Positions 42,761 to 52,333 of a stretch of 64,000 nt of DNA are shown here, piece after piece; positions within the stretch are counted from its first letter, which is position 1; each line of letters opens with the position of its first letter. The translations under genes and the position numbers were made by a program. The DNA comes from Rhynchopus sp. YZ270_cl-10 (Eukaryota > Euglenozoa > Diplonemea > Diplonemida > Diplonemidae): NCBI GenBank assembly GCA_964035575.1, contig OZ037843.1, forward strand, positions 1,054,001-1,118,000. Direction: 5' to 3'. Under the pieces are notes generated by a model. The model was not told where the DNA came from and searched no databases. It saw nothing but the letters and a program-made list of their open reading frames with translations.

Positions 42761-43978
42761 CCTAGGTACCTATGTGTGCCCTTCAGTACGTGCTTTTTTT
42801 GAAGATACGGAGCTTGATTGTGACAATTTGCGCTTTGGAGTCCTCCTGTGAGGGACGGAAGGGGGTTCACATTTTATTGTCGATTCTGACCTCGACAAGG
42901 TCATCCCTCAGCGCCCATCGGGACTCAAGCCTATTGATTCGGCTTCTTCCTTCAAGTCATCCATTAACACGTCCTTCAGCTTCGTCCGTTTTCTTGCCTT
43001 CGAGCTCACCGCGTGCACCTCTCCCCAAACCTGATCTGCAGGCTGCGCTGTGGTCCTTGGAACTTCTTGACCACTTTATAGCGCACAAGGGATTCCTAAA
43101 GCGAGCGCGGTACCCGGAGTTTTGCTGGTACTGCGCAATTTGGGACGTATGCAGAGGGTTAGCTCCTGGCAGACGGTCAGAGAGTTGCGCAAACGTTGCA
43201 TGCGAAGATTCCGTAAAATCGTTCGAATGTGGCGCCATCTCGTACGCCTGTTTGTTCTCCACAAACTGCTGTTCGTCTTTAGCCACAACTCGTGTGAGGG
43301 TGGGAATCATGGCTGCTGTCCCTTCCTTGAGAAGCTTGGCACACTGTGTCTGTTGGGCTGGCTTCAGTGTGCAGTTGATGCTGGACACGTAGGATTCAGG
43401 GAACCACGGTGGGAGTTTGGAGTTGTTATAAATTTGACAATGTAGTTAGCCAACTCTTTAACGTGGAGAAGTGGGGACGAGCTTCAGAAGCCGACAACTC
43501 ACCTTCTTGGTTTTTATCGCACTTCAATAATTTCACGGAGGAGAGGTACCACCACAGACACACCACTGACGCAGCTGAAAGTGCTGGTTTAGAGGCTGGG
43601 GCAAAATACCTTCATAGCATTGCCGCCAACAACGTATAAGGTGCCCTTCTTAACTTCCCCGCTGAGGAAATCATACTGCGGTGTCAGGTTTGCAGCTTGG
43701 CTCAGTTTCCATCCATATTTGTTGCCGATTTGGCGCACAAGCTTGGGCCTCCTCATTGGGCACCCCTATGGGGCCCCCATTAGTAGGAGAAAAGCGCCTT
43801 TTTGGTGGATAAAATTAGTTGCTTCGGAATGTCTAAGTACTGAATGTGGCAGCTATATTTTGATCGAATTCAACCCTGGTGTGGTATATTGTGGCGAACT
43901 GGGGGTTTTGAGGGAGAGCAGCGTGCCTTTGTTGACATATCATCTATCCTAGAATATGGGCACACTCAGGTACCTAGG
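42761..43978. mobile_element. Module M10 nested in the centre of M8
   Basis: Ends read CCTAGGTACCTATGTGTGCC and CCTAGGTACCTGAGTGTGCC inward. Both CCTAGG copies abut arms CTGGGCACA and TGTGCCCAG of M8, so the insertion hit the CCTAGG at the middle of a palindrome and duplicated all or part of it. The interior is not AT-run-like and has weak coding character on the minus strand. Confidence 0.82.
42957..43388 (-). pseudogene. Possible coding remnant inside M10
   Basis: A 143-residue minus-strand frame of balanced composition ('AKLLKEGTAAMIPTLTRVVA' and 'EQQFVENKQAYEMAPHSNDF'). The opposite strand also has a long frame, so the call is weak. No motif of a known transposase is visible. Confidence 0.25.
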
Positions 43979-44469
43979 TGTGCCCAGTTTTTGAGATTTT
44001 TTCGAAAAATGCAAAAAAAAGTTTCGCAGATGCACAAAATGGTGAAAAAACGGGGCACAGGTAGTTTTTTGGGGGGTATGTACCACATTTTCCGGTCGAA
44101 AACACTTAGAAACACGTTTTTAAAAAAAAATCGAAAAAATGTCATTTGTTGACAAAATTATACAGCATTTGATAGCCCCTAGGCCCCCCCCCCCTAGGGG
44201 CCGTAATGGCCTTAAGGAAGGGTGAAGCCAAACCACAAAAAACGGGAAAAACTACTTTTGACCAGGGAAAAATGCCAAAATCCACCTCAAAAACACCCTG
44301 GGACCCCCTGTCGGGCAAAAATTGGCACCAGAACCATGAAAAATGCAAAAAAAAAATGGTGAAATATGGTGAAATATGAGGTAAAATGGGTGAGGGTTGG
44401 GAGGGTACTTTTTACAAATTTTCTGATCCCCCCCGTCTCCCCTCTTATGCACAAAACTGGCTAGATATG

Positions 44470-46718
44470 TTATGTGCCCCTCCCCCTCTTCCCCTTTCCC
44501 CTTGGTCTGTGCACTCTCAGTGTCTGCTTGTCCGATGGCGGGGTGTACGTCTCCGTGGCAATAGCCTTGGCAACGTCCTTCTTCAGTCGTGGCTGAGTAG
44601 CAGGGAGCCCCAATTTCTCATACTGTTCACGAAGCTCGTGGGAGTTAAACTTCTTATCGAGTCTGTTTTCCTCCGCCACCTTAGTTTCCACTGCGTGTAT
44701 CCTCTTGTACACTTCTCGGATTGACTCCACAGGCTCCTTCTGCGCAGCAACTATGTCTTTCATTTTTAATGGGATGTGCTCCAATGATTTGGAGTTGTAT
44801 CCCCACATGGCCAGGCCGAGAACAGTGCATGGGTTCGTCTGATTCATGAGCCTGCCAGAGACCCAAGCAAGGTAGCTGTTAAACCCCTCGACATAGTCGT
44901 TGGTGCATGCGGTAGCGTTTCTCTGGGCTTCTGTGGCGTTCGAAGGCTGTGGCCAAGAAGAGAGGTAGCGGGTCCACGTTTCCTCCATCACTCCCGCAGT
45001 TTCCTTCAGGAGCTTCTTGAACTTCATGACGTTACCCTTTGTTGTGGCTATTGTTTTGGCCTGGGTAATGCCGACCAGCTCCTCAGACACCCACTCAGGA
45101 AACACCCCCTTTTTCAATACAGAGATGAGCTCTGTAATGGCAGGGTACCCAACTTCTTCGGCGTACTTGGAGTTTTTAACTCCGTCCTTCTTCAGGTACT
45201 GCAATGCCTTCAGAAAAAAGGCATTCACAAGTGTGAGCACCGCAAGCACAAGGCGGGTTTCCTTGTCTTCGAGGAGGTGCTCCAGGGCATCATTCTCAAT
45301 GGTGAGATGTCCCTTAGTCACCAAGTCCTTGTACCTGTCAGTGTGGTGATACGGGCAGCATTCGTACTAATGTACGCAAAACGGCTGCCGACTTCACGCT
45401 GCAGAGTCATGCCCGCCGGCCATCTGCCTTCTTCCGCAATGGCGTAAGCCCTCACTGCCGACCCGCTCTTCGTCGTCCACGCAGTTGCTCCGGCGTCACA
45501 AGCGGTGGCGAAGCTTCCGATCCAGGTCTTGAGACGGTCTGAGCCGTCGTCAAGTGTATTATCCAGACCATCAAGCAAAACCGTCTCGGCTGCGGACACA
45601 GTGTTCGCAATCTTGTGCGTGGCACAACCCTCGTGTTCGCAGCCGCAGAGAGGAGCGGCCCCGACCTGATCAGGTGCATGATCCCCGGTCAGTGTCGTCG
45701 TCGGCTGCACCTCTGGGCAGAGTCCCGACAGTGCGGTCTTGCACTTCGTAATCTGGCAGGCCTTGTCTTTGGCTCTACCACGCACACCCGTCTCGACGTC
45801 AAGGATGAGGGAGGCGACGGTGTTGTCCTTCTCGTTGGCGGCCCATGACACAGATACTGCGGAGTACTTGTGACCAAAGGCAAACCTTGCCCCCCCACCC
45901 ACGTCTTGCCCCATGCTGACCGCAATGTTCCCCTTGCGCTTCAGCATCCTTCCGATGAGGGTCCGAGAGAGGGGAAGTGCGAGCTTGCTCCAGTTCCGGA
46001 TGGTGCCTTCGGAGATGGGATCCATGGGGGTTTTCGTTATTGCCGAGTAGAACGTGGCAACAACTTCTCCGGTCGTGTCGGCACCAAGACCCAATCCACG
46101 CAGAACAAGCGCAAGGCGGACAATGCCGGCGGAGTACCTCTGGTGCCCCTCGTGTGTGATGAAGACGGGCATCACACGAGCCCGGAGGGTGTCGTTCTCC
46201 TGCTTCAGGGCAGCCACCCGTGCATCGCTACGCCGCACAAGTTGTTGCAGCCCCTTCACCTTCGCACGCAACTTCTCCAACGTGGCGGTAGCGTCCTCCT
46301 CATCCTCCATGCACTCCTCCTCGGCGGACAGGTCCGAGAAGTCCACTGGTCGGGCGACTTCATCGTCCGAGCTGCTGCTGGTGACGTCTTGATGCTCAAG
46401 TCTATGCTTGCGCACCCTGTCTGTGGAGCTGCGCCTCTCCGACTCCTCCTTCTCTTCCCTGCTGCGCACACGGTCGCGGTGACGCTGCTGTCGGCAGTTG
46501 TCGGCGGTGGCGCAGGAGGGGGTGTGCTCGCAGGGAATTGCGCGTCCGTGCACAGGGGTGTCCGAGTCAGCGATCTTCAGTCGCTTGCGTGGGGAGTCCT
46601 CGCCTTCCTCTGCCGCCTCTGCCCTACGAGTGTGAGCGCGTTCGCGACTACGCCTCGACGAACAGGTAGACGGGTTCTTGCATGGGGGAACATGCTCGCA
46701 GGCCATCTTAGGGGGCAT
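44470..46718 (-). pseudogene. Transposase-like gene of M9, split by a 1-base frameshift
   Basis: Two minus-strand frames overlap: the N-terminal part ends at 45318 and the C-terminal part (to 44470) is open from just upstream. In the second frame the junction reads DRYKDLVTKGHLT, a natural continuation of RITTLT, so one protein of roughly 750 residues was probably split by a single-base change or uses programmed frameshifting. The preferred start is MPPKMACEH at 46718. Seen (numbering from the first Met at 46901): two copies of a CEHxPxC-x5-C-x2-R.R zinc-like motif (68-80 and 124-136); an acidic and coiled-coil region (170-240); Asp333 in GQDVGG; Asp407 in TGDH; CxxH at 426-429 (GCATHKIAN). 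Two Asp plus CxxH suggest a relative of the hAT/Mutator-type DDE transposases; the superfamily is not assigned. Confidence 0.65.
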
Positions 46719-46870
46719 AGTGATATCTGTACTCGTGACGTGAAGGGTGGAATGCGAGGGGAGGACACAAAAGGGAGGGAAGGATTTTTTTTTTTTTTTG
46801 TGGCGGGAAGCAGGTTTGGTAAGCGTCCGAAAGTGTCCAAGCGTCCCCACTCTTGCATTGGGGTTTGGGG

Positions 46871-47395
46871 TGCATCCCTTAACGTACTTTCCCCCAAACA
46901 TGGTGGGTTACACCCCCCAGGAGGTGGCAGGATGACATGTGGGGGTCCTTGGAGGCCAACGACGTGTACTTACAACTTTAACTTGAAAAAAAATATGAAA
47001 AAATACGCAAAAAACGCAGCAAAATCGGGCTAAAATAGGGCCTCGGAGCCCAAAAAACCCAAAAAAATGTCATATTTTCGACTGATAAAGCCCCAAAAAC
47101 ACATATAAACACCCTGATAACCCCAGAAAAATCATTTTGGGTGTGTTTTGGACACTTTAGATGACGCTACAGCACTTTGGGTGGTCATGCAACACATGCG
47201 GGGTATTTGAGGGAAAAGTGCGTTTTGCAACCGTTACGCAACCGTTACGCGATGCAAGAGTGGATTTTGGGGCGCATCCCTCGACGTACTTTCCCCCAAA
47301 CATGGTGGGTTACACCCCCCATGAAGTGGCAGGATGACATGCGGGGGTCCTTGGAGGCCACAGACATGTACTTACAACTTTAAATTGGATTTTTT
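46871..47395. repeat. Tandem 402-bp repeat units at the right side of M9
   Basis: The phrase 'acgtactttcccccaaacat' followed by 'ggtggcaggatgacatg' and 'gtccttggaggcca' occurs from 46871 and from 47273. The A-rich remainder of unit 1 (to 47270) corresponds to 47700-47930 after the retroposon insertion in unit 2. Confidence 0.85.
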
Positions 47396-47407
47396 TTTGA
47401 AAAAAAA

Positions 47408-47699
47408 CGGGAACCTCTTTTTCAGGCTTCCACCTTTTGACGTCAGGCCAGTGTCCTAAATGATGCTGCCACACCCTGAGGGGGAGGTGTGCTGTCTGTA
47501 AACTCTGTGTGGCAACAACGGGGAGGTGACCTCCGTATATCGGCAACCCGCACGTCCTAGATGTGAAAAACGGCACCAGCCGGGACACGGTCCCGGGTTT
47601 ACTCCGGATAGAACAAAAAAAGAGCAGCCACACTGCTTCGGCAGCGCTAAAGAGACGAGAGTAAATACCAAGTAAAAAAAAAAAAAAAAAAAAAAAAAA
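47408..47699 (+). mobile_element. Polyadenylated retroposon inserted in M9
   Basis: About 260 bases ending in 'taaataccaagt' and an A-run interrupt the second 402-base unit of M9. The last 60 bases match the minus-strand tail at 9638-9697. No ORF. The A-rich target (GAAAAAAA...) hides any target-site duplication. Confidence 0.8.
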
Positions 47700-48346
47700 C
47701 TCAAAAAATACGGTAAAATTGGGCAAAAATGGGGCCTTCACGGCCTTTTGCCACAAAAATAAACCCATTTTCGACGAAATTTTCCCCAAAATCACATAGA
47801 AATACCCATACAAACCCCAAAAAAATCGATTTGGGTGTGTTTTCGACACCTTAGACGACTCCAAGTCACTTTAAAGTTCCATGCAAGAGTAAGCCTTAAA
47901 TCGGCCTTTTTCCGTTACATTTTTGTTACATGTTTTGGAGTCATTTTTTCAAAAAAAACCAAATTGTTTTTGTCCCTAAGTCGTCCATTGGTGGTTTCAG
48001 TGGGTTCTCTGACCTAGATCGTAGATCCCAGGGTGTACCCCGCCGGTTTTTTGCAGATTTATTAACTTTTTCCGGGAAAAAAGTGAAAATATTCAAAAAG
48101 CTTCACCCTTCCTTAAGCCATTACGCCCCCTAGGCCCCCCCCCTGTAGGGTAACCGAAGTTACCTGAATGCAGCTGGTGTGGTGTGTTTGTGCTTTTGGT
48201 GGCAACTCATCCCAGCATCCAAATGGCAAAGATATGCAGAACAAGACGAAATCTTCCCACTGGCAGACGGGAAAAACATATACCCACCCATTTTCCCTTC
48301 CCAACCTCAACACCACAAACGAAGTCCTTACACAGCACAGTGCACA

Positions 48347-50059
48347 ATGGGCTGTCTCGAGCGTGCACTGTCGCTTGACGGGACACTGGACAAGCAAAGC
48401 AGACGTATACGAAAGCTGTACTTTATCTTCAACTGCTTAACATTTGCAGCCTCATCTGTCTTCATCCTGTTAGAGCTGGCATCCTTCCGTGAGAGTTACA
48501 TCCTCATGGCAGGTATGATCGGCTCTGCGCTTGCTGGCTTCTATTCTATGCTACTCATTCTGTTTAAGTACGAGCTGACCACGTTCGTCATGGTGTCAGT
48601 CGGCGGACTGTACACTGTTGCGTTACTGGGCAGTGACCTGAGTGCGCGCACTGAGTACGGATACGTCTGGCCAATGATGGTGCTCATGGTGGACTATCTC
48701 CTGGTATTGCAGCTGCCCACACGGTACAGCACAGCTGCCGTGGTGTGCACACTGGTGTATTTGGTCATTATTGCTGCAGAAGAATCGTGGAGGTTTGGTC
48801 TGTTCGACATGCCCGGGCTCATGCCTCAAGACCGTCGACGTTCCTACGCAGATGGCCTGGGTGACTGTGATGTGCTGCCTTGCAAGCAGGAGAAAGCTGC
48901 GAAAGAACTCATGACTGCAGCCTCCGTCTTCGTCCTTGACTTCATCACAACGCGTGGCTTTGCACGTGGTCTCCTGAAGGAGCAGGCATCAATGAAGCGC
49001 ACAATCGCGACAGTGCAGGACATCGCCTCGCTCCTTGCTAGTTACGACGTGGAGAAGGTGGCGGAGCTGCTGGAGGAGCACGGTGGTGAGCTGCCGGACG
49101 AGATGACAGCGGCACTGCGGAAGTTGGAGCAGAACCTGCGTGTGTACAAGGCGTACCTCCCGAAGACGTGTCTGCCGTTTGAGGCTGAGAAGATATTGTG
49201 CGTGGAACCTGGTGAGCAGGATGGTGCTGACAGTGACAATGCAACAACAGTGTCAGCGGCAACATCGAACACGTCTGTTGCAGTGCGACGCACTTCCTTC
49301 CGTGCACAGTCGCTGCTGCTCTCATCCACAAATGCAACACTGCTGACACTGAACATCAAAGACACCCTGCACCGCCTGGAGGAGGACAGTGCACGCTTCT
49401 CCGACCTCTTCACAACTGTTCTTCTGAAGACCCTGCAGGCAACAGACAGCAGACGTGGGATGGTGGACGTCTTTGTTGGGGACAGGATCCACTGCTCGTT
49501 CAACGCGTCGAAGCAGTGTGCGTCGCACGCAACCTCAGCACTGCATGCAGCAAGCATGCTCATGAGAGCTGGCCTGGCAGCCTCTGTGAACGTGGGTGTT
49601 GCAACAGGCACATTGTTGCGTGGTGACATGGGTTGTGATGTGATGCGTCGCTTCAGCATGGTGGGGACACTTGTGCGCAACGTGCACGGGATGGAACGTG
49701 CAGGACGTATGCTGGGGTGCGACGTTGTCTGCAACAGGATGTGCTTCAGCGACGCTGAGTGCGAACATGACCTTCGTCTGCTTCCGTGCAAGGTGGAGGT
49801 TGCTCGAGACTGCGAGGCACAGGTTGTGGCTGAGCTGGTTTCGAAAGACCATGACGCTTCCGGTACAGACGAGTGGATGTACCTGATAGGCGGGAAGAAG
49901 CATTGGGATTTGTACAACATAGTGGTGCGTGGGTACCTGCGTGGTGAGATCCGTGACACGGACGTTGCGAGGGCGTGGGTGGAGGCGGGTGGGAGTGGCA
50001 CACCAGCACACGCAGTTCCTTCTGGGACGTGCAGTGTTGTGTGTTCCTATCTTCGGTGA
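48347..50059 (+). CDS. Multi-pass membrane protein with degenerate class III nucleotide cyclase domain, copy B
   Basis: The 570-residue paralog of the gene at 38623, starting MGCLERALSLDGTLDKQSR. Layout is the same: about six hydrophobic segments, helical linker, NLRVYKAYLP, spacer, and cyclase-like domain with Asn in the first metal position (LNIKD) and Asp kept in VFVGD. The N-terminal half differs by many replacements (for example the second membrane segment), while the cyclase-like half is almost identical even at silent sites. DEWMYLI near the C-terminus is conserved. Upstream similarity with copy A is short (the CACACCACAAAC and GTGCACAATGGG region). The gene pair brackets chain 2 of the TIR modules. 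Confidence 0.8.
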   Translation: MGCLERALSLDGTLDKQSRRIRKLYFIFNCLTFAASSVFILLELASFRESYILMAGMIGSALAGFYSMLLILFKYELTTFVMVSVGGLYTVALLGSDLSARTEYGYVWPMMVLMVDYLLVLQLPTRYSTAAVVCTLVYLVIIAAEESWRFGLFDMPGLMPQDRRRSYADGLGDCDVLPCKQEKAAKELMTAASVFVLDFITTRGFARGLLKEQASMKRTIATVQDIASLLASYDVEKVAELLEEHGGELPDEMTAALRKLEQNLRVYKAYLPKTCLPFEAEKILCVEPGEQDGADSDNATTVSAATSNTSVAVRRTSFRAQSLLLSSTNATLLTLNIKDTLHRLEEDSARFSDLFTTVLLKTLQATDSRRGMVDVFVGDRIHCSFNASKQCASHATSALHAASMLMRAGLAASVNVGVATGTLLRGDMGCDVMRRFSMVGTLVRNVHGMERAGRMLGCDVVCNRMCFSDAECEHDLRLLPCKVEVARDCEAQVVAELVSKDHDASGTDEWMYLIGGKKHWDLYNIVVRGYLRGEIRDTDVARAWVEAGGSGTPAHAVPSGTCSVVCSYLR

Positions 50060-51060
50060 TTTTACGTTGTACTGTGGACTTAAGTGTATTGATACTGTTT
50101 TGCTGACCTCACTCCGCGAGCACAGAGGACACAGAGGACACCTGGCCGAGAAAAGGGTGGAGATCGTTGACCTACACCCGGCAGTCACCAAGGTCCTTTG
50201 GCAGTCCTTTCTTTTTACCGCATCTTTCCAAGCGTTGTTCACCATCACGATTGTTAACGACTCTGTCATTGTACCAAGGTACTGTCACGAGAGGGCTGTT
50301 CTTATTAAGGCAATTAGTATTTTGTGAAGAGAAAACCAAAAACGGAACTGAAGCTTGCGAAATGAGAGTGGAGGTTTTTTTCGTATTTTATTTCTCCCCC
50401 TCACCCACACACTTCGCGGAAAAAGAAAAAAAAAAAATCTTTTTTTTTTTTTTCGTTCGCGAGTTTGTTTTGCGTCTTCCGCAGTTTACAAACTTTTTCC
50501 TGGTATCACTTGTGATACAGTTTCCATGGATAGACATGAAAAGGGGCAGCACACAGGTGGTTCTGTGCAGGTTTTTCCACAGAACCGACACGTGGGGCGT
50601 GTCTCCCAAACAACAAAAAAGTAAATGAATAAAAAATGTTGGAAGCAAGGTTTTTTCAACGGGGACCCTATACATCCCCAATGAGGTTTTCTCTTCACGG
50701 CCAGGTCAGTGGTGCGTATTGCAGTAATAAAGAAATATCAACACAGCGAAGACTTTGCGCACAAACAAACCCCACGTCTTCCTCACCCCATTCATTACCC
50801 CCCACTGCAACAGCTTGTAGTGAGGCTTCAACGGGAATTAGTCGTTATCTCAACAAAGAAGCGCACCTACCTCTTAACTTACAAAGTACAATGAAATACA
50901 ATACAAAACAAACAGAGTAGCAAAAACAAAAACAACTGCAAAACAAACAAACTTTCAAAACCCCTACCTACTACAGCAACCACACAACATACACACCTTG
51001 TAGTGAGGAAGGGAAAAGACACGAGGAGAAAAGGGGTAAAGACAGAAGCGCTGAGCGAGC
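50060..51060. other. Gene-free stretch between cyclase copy B and the next gene
   Basis: The first 70 bases still resemble the 3' flank of copy A. Then come a CACGAGAGGG motif copy (50275-50310) and a segment 50327-50390 ('gagaaaaccaaaa', 'gcgaaatga', 'tggaggttttttt') that recurs at 60372-60430, followed by T/A runs. No gene is supported. Confidence 0.5.
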
Positions 51061-52227
51061 ATGAGATGGCACCGACTGGACTTCGCGACGATGGCATCCG
51101 TCGCTCAGCAGGTTGATGAGGTACTTACACAACGTGTTCAATACACGACGTTGAAGCAAATGACTTTACTTGTGGTTTTACATGTAATTTTACTTGTGAA
51201 TTCTTGCGAATCCTATGGGGCACACTGTCCAAACACCACACTTTTTTCCCCTCATTTTATTTGTGAAGGTACACTGTTCACGAGAGGGTTTTTGTATTTC
51301 AAGTAACCTTTTTAATTGGGGGAAAAGACATCATCCCAAAACAAACTTTGTGGAAAACCAGCGCAGCCTGATACTGCGCGATAACGAATGTGGTCAATGT
51401 GACTAAGCACAGAGAGGCTTAGGATCATCTTACAAAACTTTTCTTTTTATTTCCTCAAACTTTTCTTTTACCGGTCTGGTTGTTATTTTTTATTTTTCTT
51501 CCAGGTCATCGACGCACTGAAGTCCCTCTGTGGACAGCTTGGGGACCCGCAACTGAGCGCCCCTGGCGTTGACCCTGCGCAGATGCTTGGCGGGCTTATA
51601 GGTGCATGCCGTAAGCGGATAACCTCTTTGGAAACGTTTTACGCTGCGAACGACCTTCACGAACGTGCCAGCGAGGTAGAACGCACACGGCTCCGTCTCA
51701 AGCGCGCTGTACGCGATGCCGAAGTCGCCCTAGAACAGCACCACGCGCACACCACGACCCCACCCGCCCCCCGCACCTCAACCACACAACTCAGGGTGCG
51801 CCTCACCCCAGAAGAGTTCGAAGATCTGCAACAACGCCGCACCGCACACAGGCAGTCCCAAGCACACCTCACGAAGGGCGAAGGGAAGCTCATGTGGGAG
51901 CACACCGCGGCACGTCCAGGGCATACGGTGTCCCGACTGCACGGTGTTGCCGGGTTGATCTCAGAAGGGCCGTGGTCAGACCCTGCACGGTTTTCACATA
52001 GGGAAGACACCGATGCAGCAAAATGGATAACAAAAGACGGCTTCGACTCGACAGGGAAACACCCGCAAAGACTGCAGCCACGAGCGTCCGAGGTGACCGG
52101 GCCGTCTGCAGGGCCGTACACAACGTCACGCGCAGAGGTTGTCCTAGTCAGGCCTAACGAAACGCCATACTCCGTCGATAAAAACAACCGTTTCACACCA
52201 ATCGTCACCACAGGAAGCAGAACATGA
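51061..52227 (+). CDS. Hypothetical alpha-helical protein, two exons
   Basis: Exon 1 ends at 51120 (ATG at 51061 or, better placed, 51091: MASVAQQVDE). The intron 51121-51504 begins GTACTT and ends in a T-rich tract plus CCAG. Exon 2 is 51505-52227. Splicing is phase 0 and gives 250 residues from 51091. The N-terminal 90 residues (VIDALKSLCGQLGDP...KRITSLETFYAANDL...RLRLKRAVRDAEVALEQHH) look like a helical bundle or coiled coil; the rest is Thr/Pro- and Arg-rich with a DTDAAKWITKDGFDS segment. I do not recognise the family. The intron carries an end of element M11, and a MITE begins three bases after the stop codon. Confidence 0.65.
51144..51200. mobile_element. Solo terminal repeat of an M11-type element inside an intron
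   Basis: Begins CACGACGTTGAAGCAAATGA and follows the M11 terminal inverted repeat closely for about 57 bases. The opposite end is absent, so it is a truncated or recombined remnant. It lies entirely in the intron of the 51061-52227 gene. Confidence 0.8.
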
Positions 52228-52230
52228 ACT

Positions 52231-52333
52231 ACAGTTGGACAAAAAACTTGGCGACCAAAAAATATTGGCGGATTTTGGGGGTTTTCTTGCAATTGGCGAC
52301 TTTTTTGGTCACCAATATTACTTGTCCAACTGT
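52231..52333. mobile_element. 103-bp MITE abutting a stop codon
   Basis: Ends ACAGTTGGACAA and TTGTCCAACTGT are exact complements, and an inner pair GGCGACCAAAAAA / TTTTTTGGTCACC extends the hairpin. The start type resembles Tc1/mariner-derived MITEs, though no clear TA duplication is visible. It starts three bases after the TGA of the preceding gene and so lies in its 3' UTR. Confidence 0.8.

Larger units (their letters stand above)
42579..44181. mobile_element. Chain 2, module M8: diverged palindrome interrupted by M10
   Basis: Ends read TAGGGGCTATCAAATG inward with TA at each edge. The 180-base arms outside M10 are partly complementary ('aaaaacgtgtttcta' and 'ttctgggcaca'). Removing M10 brings the arm ends together as a palindrome centred on CCTAGG. 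Non-coding apart from M10 content. Confidence 0.82.
44195..48132. mobile_element. Chain 2, module M9: 3.9-kb transposon with a broken transposase gene
   Basis: Ends read TAGGGGCCGTAATGGCCTTA and TAGGGGGCGTAATGGCTTAA inward; about 33 bases match with few changes, continuing AGGAAGGGTGAAGC. TA sits at both edges. Inside are the two-part transposase gene (44470-46718), two diverged tandem copies of a 402-base unit at the right side, and a retroposon inserted in the second unit. The right end is 215 bases upstream of the ATG of the second cyclase-like gene. Confidence 0.85.
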
